A DNA stretch of 64,000 bases from Clostridium sp. AM30-24 (GTDB lineage Bacteria; Bacillota; Clostridia; Lachnospirales; Lachnospiraceae): contig NZ_QUJB01000001.1 of assembly GCF_003480435.1 (NCBI RefSeq), positions 372,001-436,000 on the forward strand, given 5' to 3'. This document shows positions 49,207 to 57,482 of the stretch, piece after piece. The position numbers and the translations under genes were made by a program. How positions within the stretch are numbered: the stretch's first letter is position 1; each line of letters opens with the position of its first letter. Under the pieces are notes generated by a model, which saw only the letters and a list, made by a program, of their open reading frames with translations, was not told the DNA's origin and did no database searches.

Positions 49207-49239
49207 ACGAGCGTGCTTATTTTACATAGGCACGCTCGT
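49207..49239 (+). terminator. Terminator after the TSUP gene
   Basis: ACGAGCGTGC (49207-49216) pairs perfectly with GCACGCTCGT (49230-49239), then TTACTG. Strong stem, short T-run. Confidence 0.65.
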
Positions 49240-49382
49240 TTACTGTCATCCATTCACCCGTATCCGTTTTCCCGCTATTTTCCTCTTACCAAGCCGGAAA
49301 CTGCCTGCGCTTTCCATCCCAGCTTCCGTCCGGGATCGGGTTGAAATAGTACCATTTTTCATTGATCTCGATCTCCCGGCAC

Positions 49383-50402
49383 TTAGTTAAATCCAAAGAA
49401 CTTCTGCGCGATCTTATATCCCGCGATGGAGAGGGATCTTCCGCCTTTTCCCGGAAGGTTCATGCCCTGTCCCAAGAAGCCCCAGCGGAGTCGCAGGTAG
49501 AGCGCCGGATTGGATTTCTTTAACTCTTCCCACAACGCTTTTTTCTTTTCCATATTCTCCTCACTGCCGGACTTGATTGCAAGGATCGAGCAGATGACCA
49601 TCATGATCTCCAGATAGCGGACCATATAGTGGCGGAGCTTCCGGTTCTGGATCTTTGTCACATCGTAGTAGCCAAGCATCAGCTTCGTCACACGGATCTG
49701 CTGGTCGATCCTTCCGATCATGACCTGTTCGTTGACAGACTGATCCGAGCGGCCGATAAAATAGCGATAAAAGTTCACATTAAGATAGTACATCGTATGT
49801 ACATGTGGGAGCGGCTCGTAGACAAAGATATTATCCACATAGAACGTGTGCTCCGGGAGTTCCAGCTTGCAGTCTCTTAAGAGCTCGGTGCGGTAGATCA
49901 CGGAGTGCATCAGGATATACTGTCCTGCCACAAATACCTTTACATCATTCCAGCTAAAGAGCTCATCTTTCGGAAGCGCCAGCTTGTAGCTCATAACCTT
50001 CTTGTGTCTTGCACCCTGTTTCTCATAGACAAAGTTTGTGATCAGCATATCGAGGGTATCTTTTCCGTAGACGAAGCGGCGCAGGGTGTCAAGCACCTGT
50101 CTGTATGCCTGCTCATTGACCCAGTCATCACTGTCCACGACCTTAAAATAGATCCCGGTAGCGGCCTTTAATCCCGCGTTCACCGCAGCGCCGTGTCCGC
50201 CGTTCTCCTGATGGATCGCTTTGCAGATCCCCGGATATTCTTTCTCGTAGCGGTCAGCGATCTCGGCCGTATTGTCTTTTGTGGAACCGTCGTCCACGAT
50301 CAGGATCTCCACTTCATTTCCGCCCGGAAGCAGAGACTTGATACAATTTTCCATATACGCCGCTGAATTGTAGCACGGAATTGCTATCGATAACAGCTTC
50401 AA
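49383..50402 (-). CDS. Family 2 glycosyltransferase
   Basis: A 339-aa GT-A fold glycosyltransferase with SIAIPCYNSAAYMENCI, EILIVDDGSTKDNT and the DXD-type VVDSDDWV (about 110-117) that binds the metal and nucleotide sugar. The C-terminal part is helical without clear membrane spans. It begins at a TTG codon (50400-50402) with AAGGAGGAAACAATT upstream. It probably acts in cell-surface glycan synthesis at the membrane; it is alone rather than in a polysaccharide cluster, so donor and acceptor are unknown. Confidence 0.9.
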   Translation of the reverse strand: MKLLSIAIPCYNSAAYMENCIKSLLPGGNEVEILIVDDGSTKDNTAEIADRYEKEYPGICKAIHQENGGHGAAVNAGLKAATGIYFKVVDSDDWVNEQAYRQVLDTLRRFVYGKDTLDMLITNFVYEKQGARHKKVMSYKLALPKDELFSWNDVKVFVAGQYILMHSVIYRTELLRDCKLELPEHTFYVDNIFVYEPLPHVHTMYYLNVNFYRYFIGRSDQSVNEQVMIGRIDQQIRVTKLMLGYYDVTKIQNRKLRHYMVRYLEIMMVICSILAIKSGSEENMEKKKALWEELKKSNPALYLRLRWGFLGQGMNLPGKGGRSLSIAGYKIAQKFFGFN

Positions 50403-50496
50403 AATTGTTTCCTCCTTACGTTCCCCCTGATAGGGAATTTTTCGTTACCGGCTGTGTAGGACACGGACGGCAGCGATTTTCGACTCAGTTGTTCTT

Positions 50497-50525
50497 ATTT
50501 TAGCATAAATTATCTGAAAAAGCAA
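50497..50525 (-). promoter_or_regulatory. Promoter of the glycosyltransferase gene
   Basis: Minus strand: TTGCTT (50520-50525), 17 bp, TGC TAAAAT (50497-50502), an extended -10. The rest of the 50403-50818 gap holds the AT-rich divergent promoter region for the arcC-like gene and no ORF of note. Confidence 0.5.
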
Positions 50526-50818
50526 AAAATTATTTCTTTCGATTCTCTTTCATTCCCTAAGCTTCTGCCGCCCCAGGACCATGCAAAATTTTCTGTCCGG
50601 AAAATTCCTGTCTGTGTACAGTAACAAATTTCCATCTGAGTCCCATCATAAAACTTTGAGTTTTTTCTTCCATAATCACTTAAAATATGGTAAAATATCT
50701 GAAAATACATAAAAGCAGGCCGCTTTCTACCGGTCCGCGGAGAAAACTTATCCGCGGCTCCCACTTAAGCAGATCTGCCCCAACGATATCGGTATGAAAT
50801 AGAAATGAGGGATTCGAT

Positions 50819-51748
50819 ATGGCAAAGAAAAGACTTGTTTTAGCACTTGGACATGATGCTCTCGGAACAAACCTTCCGGAGCAGAAAAACGCCGTTACAA
50901 AGACGGCGAAAGCCATCGCCGATTTTATTCAGGACGGCTGGCAGGTTGTGATCACCCACGGAAATACTCCGCAGCTCGGTATGATCCACACCGCGTTAAA
51001 TGAATTTGCGAAAAATCACGAAGGTTACACTCCGGCTCCAATGTCTGTCTGCTCCGCAATGAGCCAGGGATATATCGGCTACGATCTCCAGAACGCTCTC
51101 CGCTCCGAGCTTATCAAACGCGGCATTTACAAAGCTGTATCTACGATCTTAACACAGGTTACAGTTGACCCGTACGATGAGTCCTCCTACACTCCAATGA
51201 AGGTGGTTGGACGTGTGATGAACGCTGAGGAGGCGAAGGAGGAAGAGGCAAAGGGCAACTTCGTTGTAAAGGAAGGCGAAGGCTATCGCCGTATCGTTGC
51301 GGCTCCGAAGCCGGTTGCGATCGTCGAGATTGATGCGATCCGCGCTCTTGCGGATGCTGACCAGCCGGTGATCGCCGCAGGCGGCGGCGGAATTCCGGTT
51401 ATGGAACAGGGCTCCCACTTAAAGGGTGCCAGCGCTGTCATCGAGAAAGACCGTGCGGCAGGACTTCTCGCGAAAGAACTTGACGCTGATGTCCTGATGT
51501 TCATCACAGGTGTTCCGAATGTCGTATTAAACTACGGCAGTGACCATCCGATCAACATCGATAAGATGACAACGGCTGAGGCAGCCCGCTATGCCGGGGA
51601 AGGCCACTTTAAGACAGGTTCCATGCTGCCGAAGGTTGAAAGCTCCATCGACTTCATCAACGCAGGAAAAGGACGCCGTGCGATCATCACTTCCCTTGAC
51701 GGTGCAAAGAGCGCCTTAGCCGGTAAGGGCGGCACTACGATCCAGTAG
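50819..51748 (+). CDS. arcC: Carbamate kinase
   Basis: A 309-aa cytoplasmic amino-acid-kinase-fold enzyme that makes ATP from carbamoyl phosphate and ADP. Family motifs are LALGHDALG (usual LALGGNAL, with GH for GG), VVITHGNTPQLG (usual HGNGPQVG), VIAAGGGGIPV and KTGSMLPKVE. The Asn in HGN is kept, but the Gly-Gly-Asn near the N-terminus is Gly-His-Asp. These variants are seen in a subset of clostridial carbamate kinases as far as I recall. It stands alone without arcA/arcB, so the carbamoyl phosphate source must lie elsewhere. GAGGGATTCGAT precedes the ATG. Confidence 0.9.
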   Translation: MAKKRLVLALGHDALGTNLPEQKNAVTKTAKAIADFIQDGWQVVITHGNTPQLGMIHTALNEFAKNHEGYTPAPMSVCSAMSQGYIGYDLQNALRSELIKRGIYKAVSTILTQVTVDPYDESSYTPMKVVGRVMNAEEAKEEEAKGNFVVKEGEGYRRIVAAPKPVAIVEIDAIRALADADQPVIAAGGGGIPVMEQGSHLKGASAVIEKDRAAGLLAKELDADVLMFITGVPNVVLNYGSDHPINIDKMTTAEAARYAGEGHFKTGSMLPKVESSIDFINAGKGRRAIITSLDGAKSALAGKGGTTIQ

Positions 51749-51808
51749 TCTATACATTCTGATTTGACTCAGGTCAATCTGATTTTAATCCGGAAGAAAC
51801 AAAAATAT

Positions 51809-51852
51809 GATCCCTGGGAGTTCTATATTTGAACTTCCCTGGGATCTTTTTT
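51809..51852 (+). terminator. Terminator after arcC
   Basis: GATCCC.GGGA.GTTC pairs with GAAC.TCCC.GGGATC (one mismatch, one bulge), then TTTTTT. Confidence 0.85.
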
Positions 51853-51890
51853 CAAATAACGTTTTCCCAACTTTTCTAATCGTACAAATC

Positions 51891-52023
51891 CCGTAACTGT
51901 TCAATGCTCACAGTTACGGGCAAAAATCCATTCCTAATCGGCTTCGCCGATGGGATTTTTGCCTTCAAGCCTGTGTTTTATTACGGTCAGCGCAGCAAGT
52001 GCGCAGACCTACTGAACAGTTAC
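51891..52023. repeat. Composite palindromic intergenic element
   Basis: CCGTAACTGT/ACAGTTACGG (51891-51919) is followed by GGCAAAAATCC/GGATTTTTGCC (51919-51963) with an inner ATCGGC-TTC-GCCGAT stem. The CGCAGCAAGTGCGCAGACCT segment (51990-52009), also found at 45321-45354, comes next. The stems recall those at 1610-1653 and 3404-3483. No coding sequence is seen between arcC and rnfB. Confidence 0.55.
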
Positions 52024-52033
52024 CAAATCCCCT

Positions 52034-52078
52034 CAAAAAAAGACCCGCCAGAAAGCATTTCTGCCTTCCGCGGGTCTT
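52034..52078 (-). terminator. Terminator after the rnf operon
   Basis: AAGACCCGC (52040-52048) pairs with GCGGGTCTT (52070-52078). The minus-strand transcript ends in TTTTTTT. Confidence 0.85.
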
Positions 52079-52104
52079 TCTTTTTTCTACAAGTTGTTAC
52101 CCAA

Positions 52105-52899
52105 TCAGATAATAACATGCGCCGGGCACTTCGCCGCGCACTTGCCGCAGCCGGTACACTTTGTGTAATCGATCACAGCAACATTGTTATCCATATGGAT
52201 CGCATCGAACTCACACTGCTTTGTGCAGAGCGTACATCCGATACAGCCTGCCTCGCAGACCTTCTTGACAGCCGGTCCTTTGTCGTGGGAGCTGCACTGT
52301 ACGAGGTGGTTTGCCTTGTACGGAACAAGCTCGATCAGGTGACGCGGACAAGCCTCCGCACACTTACCACAGGCAACGCACTTCTCCTTGTCGACAACGG
52401 CAACACCGTTTACAACATGGATCGCGTCAAACTGACATGCCTTTACACAGCTTCCGGAACCGAGACATCCGTAGTTACATCCCTTGGAGCCGCCGCCCGG
52501 AACTGCATCTGCGATCTTGTGGCAGTCGTCAATACCATAGTAGTTGTATTTCACAGTTGCCTTATCGCAGGTACCTTTACATTTTACAAATGCAACCTTC
52601 TTCTCAGCGGAACCAGCCTCAACGCCCATGATCGCAGCGATCTTTTCTCCTACCGGAGCGCCGCCGACCGGACACTGGTCAACCTTTGCCTTGCCCTCTG
52701 CAATTGCTTTTGCAAGAGCGTCACAGCCTGCGTAACCGCAGCCGCCGCAGTTGTTGCCCGGAAGCTCTGCACGAACCAGAATTTCCTTCTCGTCTACTTC
52801 TACTTTAAACTTCTCGCTGGCGATTCCAAGGAGTACGCCGATGACGATACCGACGATACCGACAACCGCAGCAGCGATGATAATGCCTGTCATGTTCAT
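52105..52899 (-). CDS. rnfB: Rnf complex subunit B (Fe-S ferredoxin-like)
   Basis: A 264-aa subunit with one N-terminal membrane anchor (about 4-26). The Fe-S domain CGGCGYAGCDALAKAI follows, then further clusters: CYGCLGSGSC-type (NYGCLGSGSCVKAC), CVACGKCAEACPRH, CIGCTLCTKQC and CTGCGKCAAKCPAH. It is the probable entry point for electrons from reduced ferredoxin. Last gene of the operon in the order C-D-G-E-A-B. AAGGAGGAACGAGAG precedes the ATG. Confidence 0.96.
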   Translation of the reverse strand: MNMTGIIIAAAVVGIVGIVIGVLLGIASEKFKVEVDEKEILVRAELPGNNCGGCGYAGCDALAKAIAEGKAKVDQCPVGGAPVGEKIAAIMGVEAGSAEKKVAFVKCKGTCDKATVKYNYYGIDDCHKIADAVPGGGSKGCNYGCLGSGSCVKACQFDAIHVVNGVAVVDKEKCVACGKCAEACPRHLIELVPYKANHLVQCSSHDKGPAVKKVCEAGCIGCTLCTKQCEFDAIHMDNNVAVIDYTKCTGCGKCAAKCPAHVII

Positions 52900-52912
52900 C
52901 TCTCGTTCCTCC

Positions 52913-53488
52913 TTAAATCATTCCGGAAAATCCGAAGAGAGCGATCGACATTAAGCTTGCTGTGATCAGGACGATCGGGGATCCCTGAAAAGCGTGCGGC
53001 ACATCATTGTGCTCGATCTTCTCACGGATACCTGCAAGCAGGACGATGGCGATCAGGAATCCAACGGAAATACCGATACCGTTTACGACACTCTGAATGA
53101 AGTTGTAGGCCTTCTGTACGTTTGTCAGCGCAACACCGAGAACCGCACAGTTTGTTGTAATTAACGGAAGGTATACGCCGAGTGCCTCATAAAGGCTTAC
53201 CATGTTCTTCTTTAAGAACATCTCAACGAACTGTACCAGAGCCGCGATTACAAGGATAAATACGATCGTCTGTAAATACTCGATATGGAGCTTTACGAGA
53301 ACGAAATCATAAACAAGGCTTGTGCAGGCGGATGCGATCGTAATAACGAATACGACTGCAGCGCCCATACCAGCTGCTGTCTCTGTTTTCTTGGATACAC
53401 CAAGGAACGGGCAAAGACCGAGGAACTGGCTTAAAACAACGTTATTCACCAGGGCAGAACCGATGGCGATCAATAAAAGTTCTTTCAT
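52913..53488 (-). CDS. rnfA: Rnf complex subunit A (membrane)
   Basis: A 191-aa six-span membrane protein opening with LLLIAIGSALVNNVVLSQFLG, the RnfA/NqrE signature. A conserved Cys in LGLCPFLG and TTNCAVLG lies in opposing half-membrane helices that hold an intramembrane Fe-S cluster in the Rnf/Nqr family. It partners RnfE in the ion-translocating core. AAGGAGGAAATGGAGAA precedes the ATG. Confidence 0.96.
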   Translation of the reverse strand: MKELLLIAIGSALVNNVVLSQFLGLCPFLGVSKKTETAAGMGAAVVFVITIASACTSLVYDFVLVKLHIEYLQTIVFILVIAALVQFVEMFLKKNMVSLYEALGVYLPLITTNCAVLGVALTNVQKAYNFIQSVVNGIGISVGFLIAIVLLAGIREKIEHNDVPHAFQGSPIVLITASLMSIALFGFSGMI

Positions 53489-53503
53489 TTCTCCATTTCC
53501 TCC

Positions 53504-54337
53504 TTAATTTTCTTTGCCGGCATCTGCTGCTTCAGTCTTAGCTGCCTCTGCCGCTTTTGCAGCCTCAGCTGCCTTCTTAGCTGCGAGAGCCTTCTCTGCT
53601 GCTGCCTTCTTTGCTGCCGCTGCGGCTGCTGCTTCCTCTGCCTTCTTCTCAGCAAGAGCAGCATGGTTTGTCATGCTGACACAGCCTGCACAGCTTGCAC
53701 AGTTACCGCCGCATACAAGGTCAGACTTCGGTGCGTCACCGTTGGTCGCGCATGGAAGACGGAGCTTGTTCTGGATCGCGGAAAGCATAGCCAGAGTGAA
53801 CAGAGCACCCGGTGCAAGGATGATGATGGAAATGTGGTAAGCTTCCGGAATGATGGTGTGTCCGAAGATCGCACCTGCACCGAAGAGCTCACGGCACATA
53901 CCGATGACGGTAAGGGAAAGAGAGAAACCAAGTCCCATACCAAGACCATCGAAGAAAGATTCAACCGGACCGTTCTTGCAGGCATATGCCTCGGCACGGC
54001 CAAGGATGATACAGTTAACAACGATAAGCGGGATGTAAATACCCAAAGATGCATACAGGGACGGAACATAACCCTGCATTAAGAGCTGTACGACTGTAAC
54101 CAGGCTGGCTACGACTACGATGAAGGCCGGAATACGGACTCTGTCCGGAATGATCTTACGCAGTGCGGAGATCAGCAGGTTGGAAAACATCAGTACGGCT
54201 GTTGTGGAAAGTCCCATGCCGAGACCGTTGATGGCGGATGTTGTCGTCGCAAGAGTCGGACACATACCTAACATCAGGATGAAGGTTGGGTTTTCCTTGA
54301 TAATACCGTTATATAAACGTTCTACGCATTTATTCAT
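53504..54337 (-). CDS. rnfE: Rnf complex subunit E with long Cys/Ala/Lys-rich C-terminal tail
   Basis: A 277-aa protein. Residues about 1-194 are a standard RnfE/NqrD membrane subunit (NPTFILMLGMCPTLATTTSA, VNCIILGRAEAYA). The last 83 residues are an addition: a Cys-rich patch CGGNCASCAGC (about 209-219), then a 45-residue stretch almost wholly Ala, Lys and Glu that should form a long single helix. Standard RnfE is about 200-230 residues. The Cys patch could bind a metal or Fe-S cluster, and the tail may dock a partner in the cytoplasm (inference). CTAGGAGGTGGGCATTC precedes the ATG. Confidence 0.93.
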   Translation of the reverse strand: MNKCVERLYNGIIKENPTFILMLGMCPTLATTTSAINGLGMGLSTTAVLMFSNLLISALRKIIPDRVRIPAFIVVVASLVTVVQLLMQGYVPSLYASLGIYIPLIVVNCIILGRAEAYACKNGPVESFFDGLGMGLGFSLSLTVIGMCRELFGAGAIFGHTIIPEAYHISIIILAPGALFTLAMLSAIQNKLRLPCATNGDAPKSDLVCGGNCASCAGCVSMTNHAALAEKKAEEAAAAAAAKKAAAEKALAAKKAAEAAKAAEAAKTEAADAGKEN

Positions 54338-54350
54338 GAATGCCCACCTC

Positions 54351-54968
54351 CTAGTTTAAGCAGTTATGCAGATAGTATAAAGCTGCATTGACTGCGTTTG
54401 TTGTAGCGTTTGATGTGATGGTGGCACCGCTGATGGCATTGATCTCAGTGTCAGACGCAGAACCGGATTTTGTTACGCTTAAGCTCTCGCAGTTCTTTCC
54501 AACGTACTGATTTCTGTAGTCATCATCTTTTGCCTTTAAGCCAAGACCAGGAGTATCACTTGTCTCACGGATACCAACACCTGTGATAGTGCCGTCTGCA
54601 TCAAAGCCGATGGAGAGCTTGACAGCTCCACCGTAGGAGTCGTTGGACAGGGAGTTGATCACATGTCCTACTACTTCGCCGTTTGCGTCCTTTGCCTCGA
54701 GAACGGACTCGATCGCAACGCCGCCGAAGCCGAGGTTTGCGATCTCATCTGCTGTCTCAGCGATCTTTTCTGTGGAACCTTCCACATCATCGAAGCTCTC
54801 TGCCTCCGGAAGGACCTGTTTGTAGGTTGCGTTGTTGGCTGCGATGGTAGCCGCCTCGATCGGAGCTTTTGTCACATCATAGACAACACCGAGACATAAA
54901 CCGGAAACCAGGGTGATCGCAAAAAGGATCAGGGCATCTTTCATAAATCCAGACTTACTTGCTGCCAT
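54351..54968 (-). CDS. rnfG: Rnf complex subunit G (covalent FMN)
   Basis: A 205-aa subunit with one N-terminal membrane span (about 9-30) and an FMN-binding domain outside. The flavinylation motif is SGAT in NAISGATITSNAT, where FMN is bound to Thr. The preceding ETSDTPGLGLKAKDD segment is also typical. It carries electrons between RnfD and the core. Overlaps rnfD by 14 nt. Confidence 0.95.
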   Translation of the reverse strand: MAASKSGFMKDALILFAITLVSGLCLGVVYDVTKAPIEAATIAANNATYKQVLPEAESFDDVEGSTEKIAETADEIANLGFGGVAIESVLEAKDANGEVVGHVINSLSNDSYGGAVKLSIGFDADGTITGVGIRETSDTPGLGLKAKDDDYRNQYVGKNCESLSVTKSGSASDTEINAISGATITSNATTNAVNAALYYLHNCLN

Positions 54969-55899
54969 TTTTCTTACCCCCTTTTCCGAATGCTGTCGGG
55001 AGAGTTACCTTCTCAATCAACGGAACAAGCATGTTGCAGAAGATAATTGCGTAGGAAACGCCCTCTGCACCGCTTCCGAAGATACGGAACAGTCCTGTTA
55101 AAATACCAAGGCAGATACCGAATACGATCTGTCCTTTTGCAGTGATCGGGCTTGTTACATAGTCGGTAGCCATGAAGAATGCACCGAAGATCAGTCCGCC
55201 GCCGCAGACCTCTGCGAGCACGTAGTTAATATTGTGCTGGCCGAAGATAAATGCGAATACTGCGAAGGAAAGGATGTATGCTGCCGGGATGCGGATCGTA
55301 ATTACTTTCTTAACGAGCAGGTAAGCTGCACCGATTAAAAGGGCAATTACAGAAACCTCACCGATGGTTCCCGGAATCTTACCAATGAACATAGCTGCAA
55401 GATCATATGTATCACCGGCTTTGATCGCCGCAAGAGGAGTTGCGCTCGCAACTGCGTCTGTTACCGGGTCTGTGAACTTTGTCATAGCCTGTGCAAAGGA
55501 GATCAGCATAAAGCATCTCGCTGCCAGAGCCGGGTTCATCCAGTTCTGACCAAGTCCGCCGTAAAGCTGTTTTACGACGATGATTGCAAATACACCGCCA
55601 AGAATCGGCATCCATAACGGAATTGCCGGCGGCATATTTAAGCCTAAGATCATACCTGTGACAAGGGCACTGCCGTCACTGATGGTAACCGGCTTGTGCA
55701 TCAGTGTCTCAAAAAGGTACTCACTGAGTACACAGGAAAGAACCGTTGCAACAACAACGATAAGGGAATAGATACCGAACTGCATCACGCCCCAGATCGT
55801 AGCCGGAAGCATTGCGATCGCCACATCGTACATTAAGTTCTTTGTGGAAACACCGCAGCGTACATGAGGGGATGATGATACGTTTAATAATTTACTCAT
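54955..55899 (-). CDS. rnfD: Rnf complex subunit D (membrane, covalent FMN)
   Basis: A 314-aa multi-span membrane subunit with LLNVSSSPHVRCGVSTKNLMYDV at the start, DGSALVTGMILGLNMP in the core and DAVASATPLAA, the expected site of covalent FMN on Thr. It is the central ion-pumping subunit with RnfG. GTAGGAGGTGTGACAA precedes the ATG. Confidence 0.95.
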   Translation of the reverse strand: MSKLLNVSSSPHVRCGVSTKNLMYDVAIAMLPATIWGVMQFGIYSLIVVVATVLSCVLSEYLFETLMHKPVTISDGSALVTGMILGLNMPPAIPLWMPILGGVFAIIVVKQLYGGLGQNWMNPALAARCFMLISFAQAMTKFTDPVTDAVASATPLAAIKAGDTYDLAAMFIGKIPGTIGEVSVIALLIGAAYLLVKKVITIRIPAAYILSFAVFAFIFGQHNINYVLAEVCGGGLIFGAFFMATDYVTSPITAKGQIVFGICLGILTGLFRIFGSGAEGVSYAIIFCNMLVPLIEKVTLPTAFGKGGKKNGSK

Positions 55900-55911
55900 T
55901 TGTCACACCTC

Positions 55912-57240
55912 CTACGCTTTCTTTCTTCTGGCTGCCATGACAGCTTTACGCATCTCTTTGAATGCCTGTGTCAGCGGTCTGTGTGCAGGGCAGATGAAAG
56001 TACAGGAGCCGCATTCGCAGCACTCCATACCATTTAATTTTTCGAACAGGGCAAGATCATTTCTTTCTGCTGCCGCCATCATCATCTGCGGAACAACATG
56101 ACCTGGACATACCTCGATACAGCGTCCACAGCGGATACACGGAGATTCCGGATTTGCTGCAACCTGATCTTTTGTGAAGCAGGTCAGGGCAGAGGAGTTC
56201 TTCATTACCGGAATATCCAGTGAGAACAATGCCTGTCCCATCATAGGACCACCGGAGATCATCTTCTCCGGCTCTTCCTTAAAGCCGCCTGCAGCTTCAA
56301 GGATCTCGCGATAGCACATACCGAGCGGAACCTGGAAGTTCTGCGGATTCTTAACCGCATCACCGGTAACGGTAATGATCTTACGAATTAACGGTGTGCT
56401 CTCACAGACTGCATTGTAAATGGAGATAACGGTATCTACGTTATCTACGATACATCCTGCATCCGCCGGAAGCATCGTGGAGTTGATCTCGCGTCCGCCT
56501 GTAACCGCATAGATCAGGAAACGCTCGCCGCCCTGCGGATACTTTGTCTTTAACGGACATACCGTGATCTTTGGCTCGTCTTTTACGAGACCTTCCAGAA
56601 GCTTGATCGCCTCCGGCTTGTTCTCCTCGATTCCGATCACGCCTTTCGCGTTCGGGAACATGCTTAACATGACTTTGATGCCGCCGATCAGTCTCTCCGG
56701 CTGCTCCATCATCAGGCGATAGTCACTTGTCAGATACGGCTCACACTCAGCCGCGTTTACGATAATGTGATCGATCGCATTGTCATCCTTCGGTGCAAGT
56801 TTTACGTTGGTCGGGAAACCTGCGCCGCCGAGACCTACGATACCGGCTTCTTTTACGATATTCCGGATCTCTTCCTTGGAAAGTTTTGTGTAATCGCGTT
56901 TTTCGCCAAAACCTTCGATTGCTGTGTACTCGTTATCGTTCTCAACGATAATGGACTGTACGATTGCTCCGTTCGCAACCAGACGCGGTTCGATTCCCTT
57001 TACTGTACCGGATACGGAACAGATAACATTTGCGGAAATGAAGCCGCCTGCTTCAGCGATCTTCTGGCCAACCAGGACCTTGTCACCCTTGGCAACAAGC
57101 GGTTTCGCCGGAGCACCGATATGCTGGGAGAGAGGATAAACCAGCTCACCCTTCGGCTGGATCACCTGAATCGGCTTATCTGCGGACAGTTCTTTTCCCT
57201 CATAAGGATGAACGCCGCCTATAAATGTGCTCAGACCCAT
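55912..57240 (-). CDS. rnfC: Rnf complex subunit C (NADH/FMN, Fe-S)
   Basis: A 442-aa peripheral subunit on the cytoplasmic face. GLGGAGFPTNVKL is the NADH/FMN-binding Gly-rich loop as in NuoF. Two four-Cys clusters, CIRCGRCIEVCPGH and CECGSCTFICPAH, lie near residues 370-420. It exchanges electrons with NAD+. First gene of the operon; AGAAGGTTTGTTAA precedes the ATG and a strong promoter lies 48 bp upstream. Confidence 0.96.
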   Translation of the reverse strand: MGLSTFIGGVHPYEGKELSADKPIQVIQPKGELVYPLSQHIGAPAKPLVAKGDKVLVGQKIAEAGGFISANVICSVSGTVKGIEPRLVANGAIVQSIIVENDNEYTAIEGFGEKRDYTKLSKEEIRNIVKEAGIVGLGGAGFPTNVKLAPKDDNAIDHIIVNAAECEPYLTSDYRLMMEQPERLIGGIKVMLSMFPNAKGVIGIEENKPEAIKLLEGLVKDEPKITVCPLKTKYPQGGERFLIYAVTGGREINSTMLPADAGCIVDNVDTVISIYNAVCESTPLIRKIITVTGDAVKNPQNFQVPLGMCYREILEAAGGFKEEPEKMISGGPMMGQALFSLDIPVMKNSSALTCFTKDQVAANPESPCIRCGRCIEVCPGHVVPQMMMAAAERNDLALFEKLNGMECCECGSCTFICPAHRPLTQAFKEMRKAVMAARRKKA

Positions 57241-57287
57241 TTAACAAACCTTCTTTCTATAAAATTTCATAGTACCCATCACACCGT

Positions 57288-57316
57288 AGTATAGCATATT
57301 TGGAATTTTTCTACAA
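57288..57316 (-). promoter_or_regulatory. Promoter of the rnf operon
   Basis: Minus strand: TTGTAG (57311-57316), 17 bp, TGC TATACT (57288-57293), an extended -10 with 5/6 match. Confidence 0.7.
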
Positions 57317-57428
57317 TTGGAAATCGGTTAACTTTTTAACAGAAATGGCCTTTTTCGGCGTTTGTATCAAAAAAAAAACAAAAATATGGTGGGAGACCAC
57401 TTAAGAAAATGAAGTTTTCAACAAAAAA

Positions 57429-57458
57429 AGCGGACAGGAACCGCGATTCCGTCCACTT
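57429..57458 (-). terminator. Terminator after the ABC/MATE operon
   Basis: Minus strand: AGTGGAC.GGAA pairs with TTCC.GTCCGCT (one wobble), followed by TTTTTTTG. It lies about 25 bp after the stop at 57483. Confidence 0.8.
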
Positions 57459-57482
57459 TTTTCCATTTTCTGTTAGTTTTTA

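Noticed and set aside
51904..52965. Plus-strand 353-aa ORF
   Set aside because: It is antisense to rnfB and begins inside the palindromic element; rnfB is unmistakable on the other strand.
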